Below the pieces are notes generated by a model, which did no database searches, was not told where the DNA came from, and worked only from the letters and a program-made list of their open reading frames with translations. A stretch of DNA of 6,710 bases from Methylomonas sp. (GTDB lineage Bacteria; Pseudomonadota; Gammaproteobacteria; Methylococcales; Methylomonadaceae), in the NCBI GenBank assembly GCA_026988195.1, contig JALSLS010000454.1, forward strand, positions 1 through 6,710, read 5' to 3'. This document shows positions 1 to 6,162 of this stretch, piece by piece (the stretch's first letter is position 1; every line of letters begins with the position of its first letter). A program made the position numbers and the translations under genes.

Positions 1-577
1 CATTGGCTGTAAACGGTAACATTTGCATTTCTTTAGGGGGAGTCAAAGCATGTTCTAGCATGGCAGCCATGGTTTGCTTTGGCACTTCTTTTTTATCACC
101 AGGAACAGGAAGGCCACCCGCAGCAATATGAAATGAACCTTTAGTGGTTCTACGATCATTAGCCGGATTGTGCAAAACCCCTTGCTTAACTCTATAACTG
201 GAAACACACTCCGAATGAAAGCTATCATGCCCTGCAGGTAACGACAATTCGCGGGCAATACCATGTCTGTCCAGTTCAAATGTTAGTGTTGGTAATGAAG
301 GAATAGAATCCAGATTTAGATCTGCAAAATACCGGTTTATAAATTTTTGAATTCTATTATCAGCGGGGTAATGGTAAGAGTCTAATTGACGACTTTTTTC
401 AACAAAACTTCGCAACATATCATCTGCTGTTACCATAAAGTCAGCTGAATCACCTTTTAAACTAGTAGGCTGCCCACAAGAAGCTAATTTAAGATTAATA
501 TAAAGATGTAACTTCTGGTGCTCCAAAACAGAATCTTGCTCTGAAGTATTAAATCCCAATGCTTGTGTATAATCCAC
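1..577 (-). CDS. Conserved protein of unknown function, N-terminal 192 codons (runs off the left edge)
   Basis: An uninterrupted minus-strand frame of 192 codons is open at the window edge. I chose the GTG start at 575-577 because a TAGGGG Shine-Dalgarno lies 7 nt upstream of it, and because the first upstream ATG runs into a stop after two codons. The visible part has no signal peptide or membrane segment, so the protein is probably cytoplasmic. Residues 1-100 are mostly helical and polar. Residues 128-166 carry the most family-like stretch: SYR, then HNPANDRRTTKG (136-147), then GGLPVPGDKK (154-163). I have a vague memory of this arrangement near the N-terminus of long (around 1000 residues or more) conserved bacterial proteins of unknown function. 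That memory is not evidence, and I assign no activity. The gene is divergent from the two-component operon across a 592-bp intergenic region. That it is a real gene is fairly sure; its function is unknown. Confidence 0.8.
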   Translation of the reverse strand, partial: MDYTQALGFNTSEQDSVLEHQKLHLYINLKLASCGQPTSLKGDSADFMVTADDMLRSFVEKSRQLDSYHYPADNRIQKFINRYFADLNLDSIPSLPTLTFELDRHGIARELSLPAGHDSFHSECVSSYRVKQGVLHNPANDRRTTKGSFHIAAGGLPVPGDKKEVPKQTMAAMLEHALTPPKEMQMLPFTAN

Positions 578-675
578 AATTTTTCCCCTAATAAACTATT
601 AATGGATCATAATAAAAACTGAATAAACACCAGTTGATACTCTCTGACACCTAAATATATATTTCCTTTAAAAAC

Positions 676-704
676 ATTATAGTTTATGAAGCAACAGAAC
701 TCTA
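676..704 (-). promoter_or_regulatory. Candidate promoter for the left-hand gene
   Basis: On the minus strand a perfect TATAAT -10 hexamer lies at 676-681. Seventeen bases further upstream is TAGAGT (699-704), a poor match to the -35 consensus. Transcription would begin near 669 and give a leader of roughly 90 nt before the GTG start at 577. The -10 is convincing but the -35 is not, so this is tentative. The site lies just outside the left end of the structured repeat. Confidence 0.35.
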
Positions 705-721
705 AAAGTTTTGTCACTCTT

Positions 722-894
722 TATTATTTACTTCGCGCGATCACGGATGCGTAATTTATAAGCTGCTGATTTGTGTCGATAGCAAGGCGCTTAAATAGGC
801 GCATAGCAAGGCTACATAGCTGTTTCAGCAACGCAGCTATTGACATAAACTCAGCGGTCAGAAATCCACAGCCGTGACCGCGCGAAGTATAATA
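722..894. repeat. MITE-like structured intergenic repeat with long imperfect terminal inverted repeats
   Basis: The ends are inverted copies of each other: ACTTCGCGCGATCACGG at 730-746 matches the complement of 872-888 with one mismatch, which would be a G-U-type change in RNA. TATTAT-like bases flank both ends. Pairing continues inward: the stretch around 762-782 (GCTGATTTGTGTCGATAGC) pairs with 837-858 through mainly A/G wobble differences and one bulge. The centre contains a perfect hairpin, ATAGCTG (816-822) with CAGCTAT (834-840). A direct repeat ATAGCAAGGC starts at 779 and again near 803. No open frame of note lies inside. A single strand could fold over its whole length. This is typical of non-autonomous mobile repeats or dispersed intergenic palindromes. 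I see no clear target-site duplication, and copy number cannot be judged from one window. The GC-richer ends contrast with the AT-rich surroundings, which suggests insertion. Confidence 0.7.
865..893 (+). promoter_or_regulatory. Candidate outward-facing promoter at the right end of the repeat
   Basis: TCCACA (865-870, four of six matches to the -35 consensus) is followed after 17 bases by a perfect TATAAT (888-893). The pair straddles the right terminal inverted repeat and points toward the two-component operon. Transcription would start near 900, just before the double palindrome at 924-953, and would give a leader of about 270 nt to the kinase start. This is based on hexamers and spacing only. 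Confidence 0.4.
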
Positions 895-923
895 CCAGCC
901 TTAGTTGGCTAAAGTATTCGCAT

Positions 924-953
924 AATTACCTAGGTATGAATACCTAGGTAATT
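924..953. promoter_or_regulatory. Double palindrome (two TACCTAGGTA copies), candidate operator
   Basis: Two identical 10-bp palindromes, TACCTAGGTA, occupy 927-936 and 941-950, with centres 14 bp apart. Together they lie in a larger perfect inverted repeat with 14-bp arms (924-937 and 940-953) around a 2-base centre, GA. Paired self-symmetric half-sites are typical of binding sites for dimeric regulators acting as tetramers or cooperative dimers. It lies 217 bp upstream of the kinase start and about 30 bp downstream of the promoter-like pair at 865-893. Autoregulation by the FixJ-type regulator encoded downstream is possible but is inference. In RNA it could also fold as a 13-bp stem with a TGAA loop; the following tract (CTTTATATTCTTTT) is too interrupted for a standard terminator. 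Confidence 0.6.
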
Positions 954-1150
954 CTTTATATTCTTTTAAAATCAATTTATTAAGTTTTTTTAATTTTTGA
1001 GTAATAGCGTTATTTATTGCATTTTTTGGGTTAAATTGCGTAAATAGATATAGTTCTTGTAGATAACACAACGTAATTTGCTTATATAGGCAATCAGTAT
1101 AAATACAATTTCAAGGTTATTTGTTGAAAAAACTGAGTAGTAATTAGGTT
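954..1150 (+). other. AT-rich leader region ahead of the two-component operon
   Basis: This stretch of about 200 bp is very AT-rich and has no convincing open frame or stable hairpin. One weak promoter-like pair is present: TTGCGT at 1036-1041 and TAGATA at 1060-1065 with an 18-bp spacer. A TATAAATACAAT stretch at 1098-1109 is -10-like but lacks a well-spaced -35. The true start of the kinase transcript could be here or at the repeat-borne site further upstream. The sequence does not decide between them. Confidence 0.3.
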
Positions 1151-1163
1151 GGGGGGGGTGAGG
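1151..1163 (+). promoter_or_regulatory. G8 homopolymer merged with the Shine-Dalgarno of the kinase gene
   Basis: Eight consecutive G residues (1151-1158) run directly into TGAGG, so that GGTGAGG (1157-1163) forms a ribosome binding site 6 nt before the ATG at 1170. This site decides the start codon. A G8 tract is unusual in such AT-rich DNA and is the kind of tract that can change length by slippage. Because it precedes the ATG, length change would alter spacing or leader structure and not the reading frame. Confidence 0.65.
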
Positions 1164-1169
1164 CTAAAA

Positions 1170-2882
1170 ATGAATAAAGATATTGCAGAGAAAGTTCGAG
1201 CCAATATTGCACTAATGAGTCTTGAGGATGTACGGGTCTTAGCCAATGAATTTTTAGAAAAAAATGTAGAATTAGAATTACAGAAGCAAGGGTTAAGCAA
1301 ACAAAACACTCACTTACTTGCTATTCAAGATAAATATAAAAAAATAGTTAGCTGCTCCCCAGTTCCTATGCTTGTCATCAATAAGCAAGGCTATATAACA
1401 GAAGCCAATAAGGCTATTTGTGAACTATTGGTTTTTTTAGAAATAGAATTGCTAGGTACCCGCCTAAATAAATATATATATGTTGAAGATCAGCAGAATT
1501 TTCAATTGTTTTTAAAAGAATTGCAGTCGTCTGTTGAAATGCTAAAACTTGAAGTTAGCGTTAAGCGATCGTATGAGGATTTGCTTGTAGTTGTTTTTCA
1601 GGGGTGTAAGAGTAAAAACGATGAATATATTTTAGTCTTACAAAATATTAATGAGCAAAAAAAAGTGGAAGAGGCCATTTATCAATTAAATGAGCAACTA
1701 AAGGTAAGGGTTCGTACTCAAAAGAAAGAATTGCAAGCTAATTTATCTGAAATAGAAGACTCTAAGCATAAAGCAATCATACGTGAAGCTATACTTAATT
1801 CAGTTTTCAACTCAATAGTAGAAGGTTTTATAACGATTAATCAAGCAGGCTTTATTGAATCGATTAATAACTCAATAACCACTATTTTTGGCTATCAAGA
1901 GGATGAATTGATAGGGAAAAATGTGACGATATTAATGCCAGAAAATGTTAGAAAACAATATGATGGTTTTTTAGTGCATTATTTAAAAATGCATAAGTCT
2001 AAAATAATAGGTAAAACCAGACAACTTGAAGGTCAACGAAAAAAGGGAAGTATTTTCCCTTTGGATTTATCAGTTTCAGAATATAAAGTTGATAATCAGT
2101 CCCATTTTATAGGTGTCATTAGAGATTGCAGTGACCGAGTAAATAAAGAGGTGTTGGTTAAAAAACATTTAGATGAGCTTGCTCACGTTACTCGGCTTGG
2201 GTTAATGGGGGAGATGGCAGCAGGTATTGCTCATGAGGTCAATCAACCGTTGGCAGCTATAGCAACATACAGTCAGGTTTGTTTAAAAATGCTACAAAGC
2301 GAAGAGATGAGTGTTACTGCGTTAGAGGAAGTTTTGACGAAAACTGAGAAACAAGCGTGTAGAGCAGGACAGCTCATTTCTCATATGAGGAGCTTTGTTT
2401 CATCTAAACAAGTTTATAGATCCCGTGTTGATATTCATGATTTGATCCGCAATGCTATGGAGCTGGCAGCTGATGAATGTAAACAGTTCTCTATAAAATG
2501 CAATCTAGAGTTGGCAGAATCACTTCCTCTGATTACCGTCGATGATATACAGATAGAGCAAGTTTTATTGAATTTGTTGAAAAATGCAATTGATGTGTTA
2601 GCAAAAAAACCTAAAGGCGAGTCGCGTATATTATCTATTCAGAGTTATGTTGTTGATAATAAATACATTGAGATCAGAGTTAAAGATAATGGCCCTGGTA
2701 TTAATGAGCAGGAAAAGGCTAAAATCTTTACCCCTTTTTTTACCACTAAATCATCTGGCATGGGTATGGGGCTCTCTATTTGTCAGTCATTGATCATTTC
2801 TCATGGTGGGCAATTAAGGTTTAATAGCGCTAAAAGCAAGGGTACAACTTTCTATTTTAATTTACCAAGCAATGGCTATTAA
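1170..2882 (+). CDS. Soluble double-PAS sensor histidine kinase, FixL-like but lacking the heme-ligand His
   Basis: This 570-residue cytoplasmic sensor kinase has no membrane segment. In order it has an N-terminal helical/coiled region (1-55), a first PAS domain (about 56-160), a coiled-coil linker (about 161-205), a second PAS domain (about 206-322), HisKA with phosphoacceptor His355 in AGIAHEVNQP, and HATPase_c. The HATPase_c motifs are N box (Asn468, Asn472), G1 box DNGPG (506-510), F box FTPFFTTK (520-527) and G2 box GMGMGLS (530-536). All catalytic motifs are intact. The second PAS aligns without gaps to the FixL heme PAS, as I remember Bradyrhizobium FixL. The ligand His200 position is Tyr264, Arg206 is His270, His214 is Lys278, and Arg220 is kept as Arg284. 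Classical O2 sensing is therefore doubtful. A TTG 21 nt upstream is in frame but would place the G tract inside the coding region; the ATG at 1170 has the ribosome binding site. It sits 2 nt before its presumed partner, the FixJ-type regulator. The signal is unknown. Confidence 0.95.
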   Translation: MNKDIAEKVRANIALMSLEDVRVLANEFLEKNVELELQKQGLSKQNTHLLAIQDKYKKIVSCSPVPMLVINKQGYITEANKAICELLVFLEIELLGTRLNKYIYVEDQQNFQLFLKELQSSVEMLKLEVSVKRSYEDLLVVVFQGCKSKNDEYILVLQNINEQKKVEEAIYQLNEQLKVRVRTQKKELQANLSEIEDSKHKAIIREAILNSVFNSIVEGFITINQAGFIESINNSITTIFGYQEDELIGKNVTILMPENVRKQYDGFLVHYLKMHKSKIIGKTRQLEGQRKKGSIFPLDLSVSEYKVDNQSHFIGVIRDCSDRVNKEVLVKKHLDELAHVTRLGLMGEMAAGIAHEVNQPLAAIATYSQVCLKMLQSEEMSVTALEEVLTKTEKQACRAGQLISHMRSFVSSKQVYRSRVDIHDLIRNAMELAADECKQFSIKCNLELAESLPLITVDDIQIEQVLLNLLKNAIDVLAKKPKGESRILSIQSYVVDNKYIEIRVKDNGPGINEQEKAKIFTPFFTTKSSGMGMGLSICQSLIISHGGQLRFNSAKSKGTTFYFNLPSNGY

Positions 2883-2884
2883 AT

Positions 2885-3505
2885 ATGAAGATAAATAAAG
2901 AAGATATTACGGTTTTTGTAATTGATGATGAATATGTTATTCGTGATTCATTAACCCTTTTAATTGAAGGGACTGGGCTTACAGTTAAATCATTTGATTC
3001 GGCTATTTCATTTTTAGATCAACTTAATACCAGTATACCCGCTTGTATCGTGGGTGATATTCGAATGCCTTATATGGATGGTTTGGAGCTACAAGAGCAG
3101 TTGGTAATTAAAAAGTGTGATATGCCAATTATTTTTATGAGTGGCCATGCTGATATTTCTATTTCAGCAACAGCTTTTAGAGCCGGTGCTGTGGATTTTA
3201 TTGAAAAGCCTTTTGAGCCTAAATTTCTATTGCAACGCTTAAATGAATGTGTTGAAAAAATAATTCTAGACTGGCCTGAAACTCAAGAAAAAAATCGACT
3301 CAATGAATGTTATTCACATTTAACACCTAGAGAAAAAGAAGTTTTTTTACTGACGGTTAATAATCATTCAAATAAACAGGCGGCAAAAAAACTTGGTATT
3401 AGCAATCGTACAGTTGATGTTCATAGAGCGCATACTATGGAAAAGATGCAAGCTGATAGCCTTAATACACTCATTATTATGGCAGTAAAAATGGGGCTTT
3501 TATAA
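2885..3505 (+). CDS. FixJ-family response regulator (receiver plus LuxR-type HTH)
   Basis: This DNA-binding response regulator of 206 residues is the usual length for the FixJ/TodT/StyR group. The receiver domain spans about 8-122, with acidic pocket Asp14/Asp15, phosphoacceptor Asp58 in GDIRMP, Ser86 in MSGHAD and Lys108 in EKPF. A linker (about 123-143) leads to a LuxR/GerE-type HTH that begins at LTPREKEV (146-153). Its recognition helix is near ISNRTVDVHRAH (172-183). All phosphotransfer residues are present, so it should be active. The start ATG is 2 nt after the kinase stop and has no good Shine-Dalgarno of its own, which points to translational coupling with the kinase and a matched partnership. 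Its targets are unknown. The paired TACCTAGGTA palindromes upstream of the operon are a candidate site. I give no symbol because the pair does not match a specific characterised system that I can name. Confidence 0.95.
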   Translation: MKINKEDITVFVIDDEYVIRDSLTLLIEGTGLTVKSFDSAISFLDQLNTSIPACIVGDIRMPYMDGLELQEQLVIKKCDMPIIFMSGHADISISATAFRAGAVDFIEKPFEPKFLLQRLNECVEKIILDWPETQEKNRLNECYSHLTPREKEVFLLTVNNHSNKQAAKKLGISNRTVDVHRAHTMEKMQADSLNTLIIMAVKMGLL

Positions 3506-3509
3506 ACAT

Positions 3510-3540
3510 AGCATCAAGATCACCATCTGATGCTTTTTTA
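3510..3540 (+). terminator. Intrinsic terminator of the two-component operon
   Basis: AGCATCAAGAT (3510-3520) pairs with ATCTGATGCT (3525-3534) through ten base pairs with one bulged A, around a CACC loop. A run of T residues follows (3534-3539). It lies 5 nt past the stop of the response regulator. Read on the minus strand, the hairpin lacks a proper T run (ATGTTTATA follows), so it is at best a weak terminator for the convergent gene that ends at 3586. Confidence 0.85.
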
Positions 3541-3585
3541 ATACCCCCCTCTTACAGCGGCATCACACGCCCTTGACCTCAACTA

Positions 3586-4248
3586 TTAAATGGAATGACG
3601 TGAAAAACTAATCAGTCCAAGCAATCCACTACCAAAAAACAAAACTGCTGCAGGTATGGGAACCACCGTAAGATCTTGACTAAGTGACGGGTTATATTTA
3701 TAAGTAATATTGTTAATACCTCCATTGAACCCATCAGGTCCAAATAAAATACGAAAACCTACATCTGACGATGCATCCACGCTAATAAGTAACCCACTGC
3801 TACCGCTAATATTTGGTGCTCCATATAATATGCTTGTCTCAGTTTCTAAATCAATCACATCATATTCAACAATGCCTTGCTCGCCAAAATAGCCAAGAAA
3901 AAAACTTTCTAATACTATAGAGGTATTTTCCTCCGATACCGATAACTCTAAAGCACATGCTTCGCCGTACCAACAAAAAGCCGCCCCTTTTCCAGAATAC
4001 CCCGAATTATAAGCAATAAGTTCTGTAAAAAAGTCATTGTTTGGATCCCAATTTAAAGTTATCGGGCCACTACTACCGAATCCTGGCAACTCTCTTTCAA
4101 TGATATCCCAATTGTTTAACCCCATATCTTCTATGTTTACAACCAATGAAGTGGCGTTAGCAATGTTGCCATGGGTTAAAAAAATTATTAATGCCAACCC
4201 TTTTAGGATATAAACAATTATTGCATTCAAAAATGATAGAAACTTCAT
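3586..4248 (-). CDS. Secreted protein with VPIPA-type (PEP-CTERM-like) sorting signal
   Basis: This 220-residue exported protein has a long hydrophobic signal sequence (about 8-32, likely cleavage after IANA). Its body is rich in β-strand-forming and small residues. At the C-terminus the motif VPIPA (196-200) is followed by a short hydrophobic helix with FFGSGLLGL (204-212) and then basic Arg217/His218. This tripartite tail is that of the VPxPA-CTERM/PEP-CTERM proteins, which an exosortase recognises and processes at the inner membrane for surface or matrix delivery. The exosortase gene is not in this window. Cys92 and Cys98 could form a disulfide. The segment GFRILFGPDGFNGGINNITY (164-183) resembles the closing strand common in PEP-CTERM proteins. 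AAGG lies 8 nt before the ATG. It is 51 bp downstream of the 285-residue secreted protein gene and on the same strand, so probably co-transcribed. Its ligand or role is unknown. Confidence 0.88.
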   Translation of the reverse strand: MKFLSFLNAIIVYILKGLALIIFLTHGNIANATSLVVNIEDMGLNNWDIIERELPGFGSSGPITLNWDPNNDFFTELIAYNSGYSGKGAAFCWYGEACALELSVSEENTSIVLESFFLGYFGEQGIVEYDVIDLETETSILYGAPNISGSSGLLISVDASSDVGFRILFGPDGFNGGINNITYKYNPSLSQDLTVVPIPAAVLFFGSGLLGLISFSRHSI

Positions 4249-4299
4249 AATAATAACCTTAAGTTTAATGTATAACGGTATTCCTGACAGTTACACACA

Positions 4300-5157
4300 C
4301 TAAAATCCATTTAACAGAGTAAGGTCTTTGTGGGACTGAGACCTTGTAATCATCATCATTCCTTTGAGTACAATACTTTTTTGCTTTTCTTTCTCACTTT
4401 CTTTTTTTATCTCGACAGTACTATCTATAACAATACGGCAGGAGGATGCTCCGACCAATCGGTCTTCCTGCAAAACTAAGCGTTTGAGCTCCCCATTGGT
4501 CTTGAGCGCTTTAAAGCGCACCCAGAATTGATTGACAGGAAAGCTTGCTTTTGATGAGGACGCTGATCCCCACCCCAATATGTATTGGTTTTTATTATCT
4601 AAATTTTGCTCTTGGTAAAAATGTTTAATAAGTACATTTTGATAAGGGTTTAGAGTTTTATTTTGACCAAGAATGTTGGCATTACTATGTATGGATAAAA
4701 GCGTTAACTCTCGATTAATGCTTGCAACACTTGTATATTCTGACATTAACGTTTCTTTCAGCTTGCTTTTCTTTGCTTGGCGAATTTTGATGTTCTGCCC
4801 AAGGTATGAGGCGGGAGCTTCTATTGTGGCTTTAAGAATAAGTAACTCCGAACTTCCTGGCGAAATAATTTTAGCAACATTAGTTTCTGGCTTATTTATT
4901 GCGCCATCGGCAGTAACCTCAATAGAATAGTTGCCCTCTACTAGCTGACAGCCATCCGCTAATACAGCTAAACTTGCAAGGCTTATCACTCCCTCTAAAA
5001 GAACAAGGCTTGCCATTTCATCGGCTTTCAGTTTTATCGCAGTTATTGCCGCAGGACCATTATCAAACATACTGGGCGATTTTAGCGCTTTCGAAAAAGC
5101 CTGCGCCATCATACTGAAATTCAATATCACAATTAATACAAATAGAGTAGTTTTCAT
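4300..5157 (-). CDS. Exported protein of unknown function, tandem paralog family (copy A)
   Basis: I do not recognise this 285-residue protein. It has a clear Sec signal peptide (1-20, ending MMAQA), so it is periplasmic or secreted. A hydrophobic, probably amphipathic helix (about 36-67) precedes Cys70, followed by a β-rich stretch beginning NYSIEVTADG. The C-terminal half holds the family core: GQNKT (164-168), IKHFY (177-181), GWG (195-197), FPVNQFW (206-212) and DRLVGASSCRIVID (232-245). The only two cysteines of the mature protein are Cys70 and Cys240. The family position of both makes a structural disulfide likely. Trp212 to Cys240 is 28 residues, the same as in the two neighbouring copies. 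The tail from 250 on is charged (KKESEKEKQK) and then hydrophobic. AGAGG lies 9 nt before the ATG. It lies 48 bp downstream of copy B and 51 bp upstream of the VPIPA-CTERM gene, which suggests one operon. Confidence 0.88.
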   Translation of the reverse strand: MKTTLFVLIVILNFSMMAQAFSKALKSPSMFDNGPAAITAIKLKADEMASLVLLEGVISLASLAVLADGCQLVEGNYSIEVTADGAINKPETNVAKIISPGSSELLILKATIEAPASYLGQNIKIRQAKKSKLKETLMSEYTSVASINRELTLLSIHSNANILGQNKTLNPYQNVLIKHFYQEQNLDNKNQYILGWGSASSSKASFPVNQFWVRFKALKTNGELKRLVLQEDRLVGASSCRIVIDSTVEIKKESEKEKQKSIVLKGMMMITRSQSHKDLTLLNGF

Positions 5158-5205
5158 CGGTAACAGCCTCTATGAATCTATATAAAGTTTTTACTTACCT
5201 ATCAC

Positions 5206-5994
5206 TTAATCGAACGATACGTCATTGGGGTCAGTGATATTTGACATATCAATAGTTAGATAGCCTTCTTGCAAAATATTGTCCACACTGTTATGTCCAT
5301 CCATATCAATTTTAATTCGACAAGGTTGACGGTAAGCCAATAAATCTCTAATGAAAAAAGTGCGGGCATTTATACCGTTATCTTGACTGATTTTAAAACG
5401 TTGCCAGTATTTTGATTTTGGATATTCAGAATTCAACAACCAACTTATCCCCCAACCTAAACGGGGCTCATCATCGCCATCAGACTCGCTAGTCTCTACT
5501 CGACTTAAACTCGTTATCGCTTTAGTACTATATCGTAATTGGGCTGTAAAATATGGCGGCCTTAGTACTAAATTACTAGACATTGTCACTAGCTCGCCAG
5601 TTGAGTTAAAGGTATAGCTGCCCTCGTATTTCGTTGTTGCAGTGATAGTATTACTGTAGGTAGGAATATTTGCGTACCCAGTATGTATCAGGGCACCATA
5701 CCCTGGGACTAAACTCTTGGGGTATCCGAATACTGTAATTATTTGATCCGACAGAATGGCCGTCACCATATTGTTTCGTCTTCGTTCGCCACCCACTCCA
5801 GTAGCAAATAGCGTTAGTTCATATTGACCTTTCTGCTCATTACAACTGCTTGCATCAATTCTTGCACTCACGATGTCCATAATACTTCCAAGTAACGAAA
5901 AAGCCGTTCTTTCCTGAGCTGTCAATACCTCATTGGCATGGGCAAAATTTGACAAGTTGAGCAAAATGATTAAGAAAATAAGGTACTGTTTCAT
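5206..5994 (-). CDS. Exported protein of unknown function, tandem paralog family (copy B)
   Basis: This 262-residue protein is unfamiliar to me but clearly related to its two neighbours. It has a signal peptide (1-20, ending NFAHA) and then a helix (about 26-47) before Cys51 in the pattern SSC...GQYELTLFATG, which parallels DGC...GNYSIEVTADG in copy A. Shared with the partial copy C are PGYG (97-100) and SYTFNS (126-131). The family core follows: LGWG (179-182), YPKSKYW (191-197), and RDLLAYRQPCRIKID (216-230), with Trp197 to Cys225 again 28 residues apart. Cys51 and Cys225 are the only cysteines, consistent with one disulfide in the periplasm or outside. A short acidic insertion, ETSESDGDDE (167-176), is specific to this copy. 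AGAG precedes the ATG by about 6 nt. A hairpin upstream at 6112-6135 may separate it from copy C. No confident promoter was found in the AT-rich 168-bp gap. Confidence 0.88.
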   Translation of the reverse strand: MKQYLIFLIILLNLSNFAHANEVLTAQERTAFSLLGSIMDIVSARIDASSCNEQKGQYELTLFATGVGGERRRNNMVTAILSDQIITVFGYPKSLVPGYGALIHTGYANIPTYSNTITATTKYEGSYTFNSTGELVTMSSNLVLRPPYFTAQLRYSTKAITSLSRVETSESDGDDEPRLGWGISWLLNSEYPKSKYWQRFKISQDNGINARTFFIRDLLAYRQPCRIKIDMDGHNSVDNILQEGYLTIDMSNITDPNDVSFD

Positions 5995-6106
5995 AAAAAT
6001 CTCTAATCGTAAATATTAAGTAACAAACTTATTGAAGTTATTTTTATGTATATTTGCTTTTGAATAGTCACGAAACTAACAGAAAATAAATATCAAGCTA
6101 TTTATA

Positions 6107-6135
6107 TTAAAACCGCCCAGCATTTACCGGACGGT
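6107..6135 (-). terminator. Probable intrinsic terminator after paralog copy C
   Basis: On the minus strand ACCGTCCGG (6127-6135) pairs with CTGGGCGGT (6112-6120). The 9-bp stem includes two G-U pairs and closes a six-base loop. It is followed by TTT and then AATAT, so the T tract is short. It starts 28 nt beyond the stop of the upstream gene and before copy B, a normal place for a terminator. The short T tract means partial readthrough is possible. Confidence 0.6.
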
Positions 6136-6162
6136 ATTTAGTAAGTTATACAAAAATAATTT

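Noticed and set aside
55..279. Minus-strand open frame inside the left gene
   Set aside because: It overlaps the 192-codon frame that has a good ribosome binding site and protein-like composition; this frame is a shadow.
730..888. The folded element as a tRNA, riboswitch or CRISPR repeat
   Set aside because: There is no cloverleaf with a T-loop-like GTTC motif, no regular repeat-spacer pattern, and the inverted ends extend over the whole element, which fits a mobile or dispersed palindromic repeat better.
924..966. The double palindrome as a simple intrinsic terminator
   Set aside because: No gene lies upstream on the plus strand to terminate, the T tract is interrupted, and the nested 10-bp palindromes are not needed for a terminator. 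Operator is the better reading, though a leader hairpin role is not excluded.
1149..1169. In-frame TTG at 1149 as an earlier start of the kinase
   Set aside because: It would translate the G8 tract and the ribosome binding site. The ATG at 1170 has GGTGAGG at 6 nt spacing and is the better start.
1094..1309. Minus-strand open frame overlapping the kinase start
   Set aside because: It is antisense to the kinase's N-terminal coding region and its leader, has no family features, and is explained by AT-rich composition.
1170..3505. PrsK/PrsR, the two-component system often linked to PEP-CTERM systems
   Set aside because: PrsR is an NtrC-like regulator with an AAA+ domain. The regulator here is a 206-residue FixJ type without one, so the nearby VPIPA-CTERM protein does not make this pair PrsK/PrsR.
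3710..3892. Plus-strand open frame within the VPIPA-CTERM gene
   Set aside because: It is antisense to a well-supported gene with a signal peptide and sorting tail; no independent support.
4673..4930. Plus-strand open frame within paralog copy A
   Set aside because: It is antisense to a gene supported by homology with its two neighbours; no ribosome binding site or domain features.
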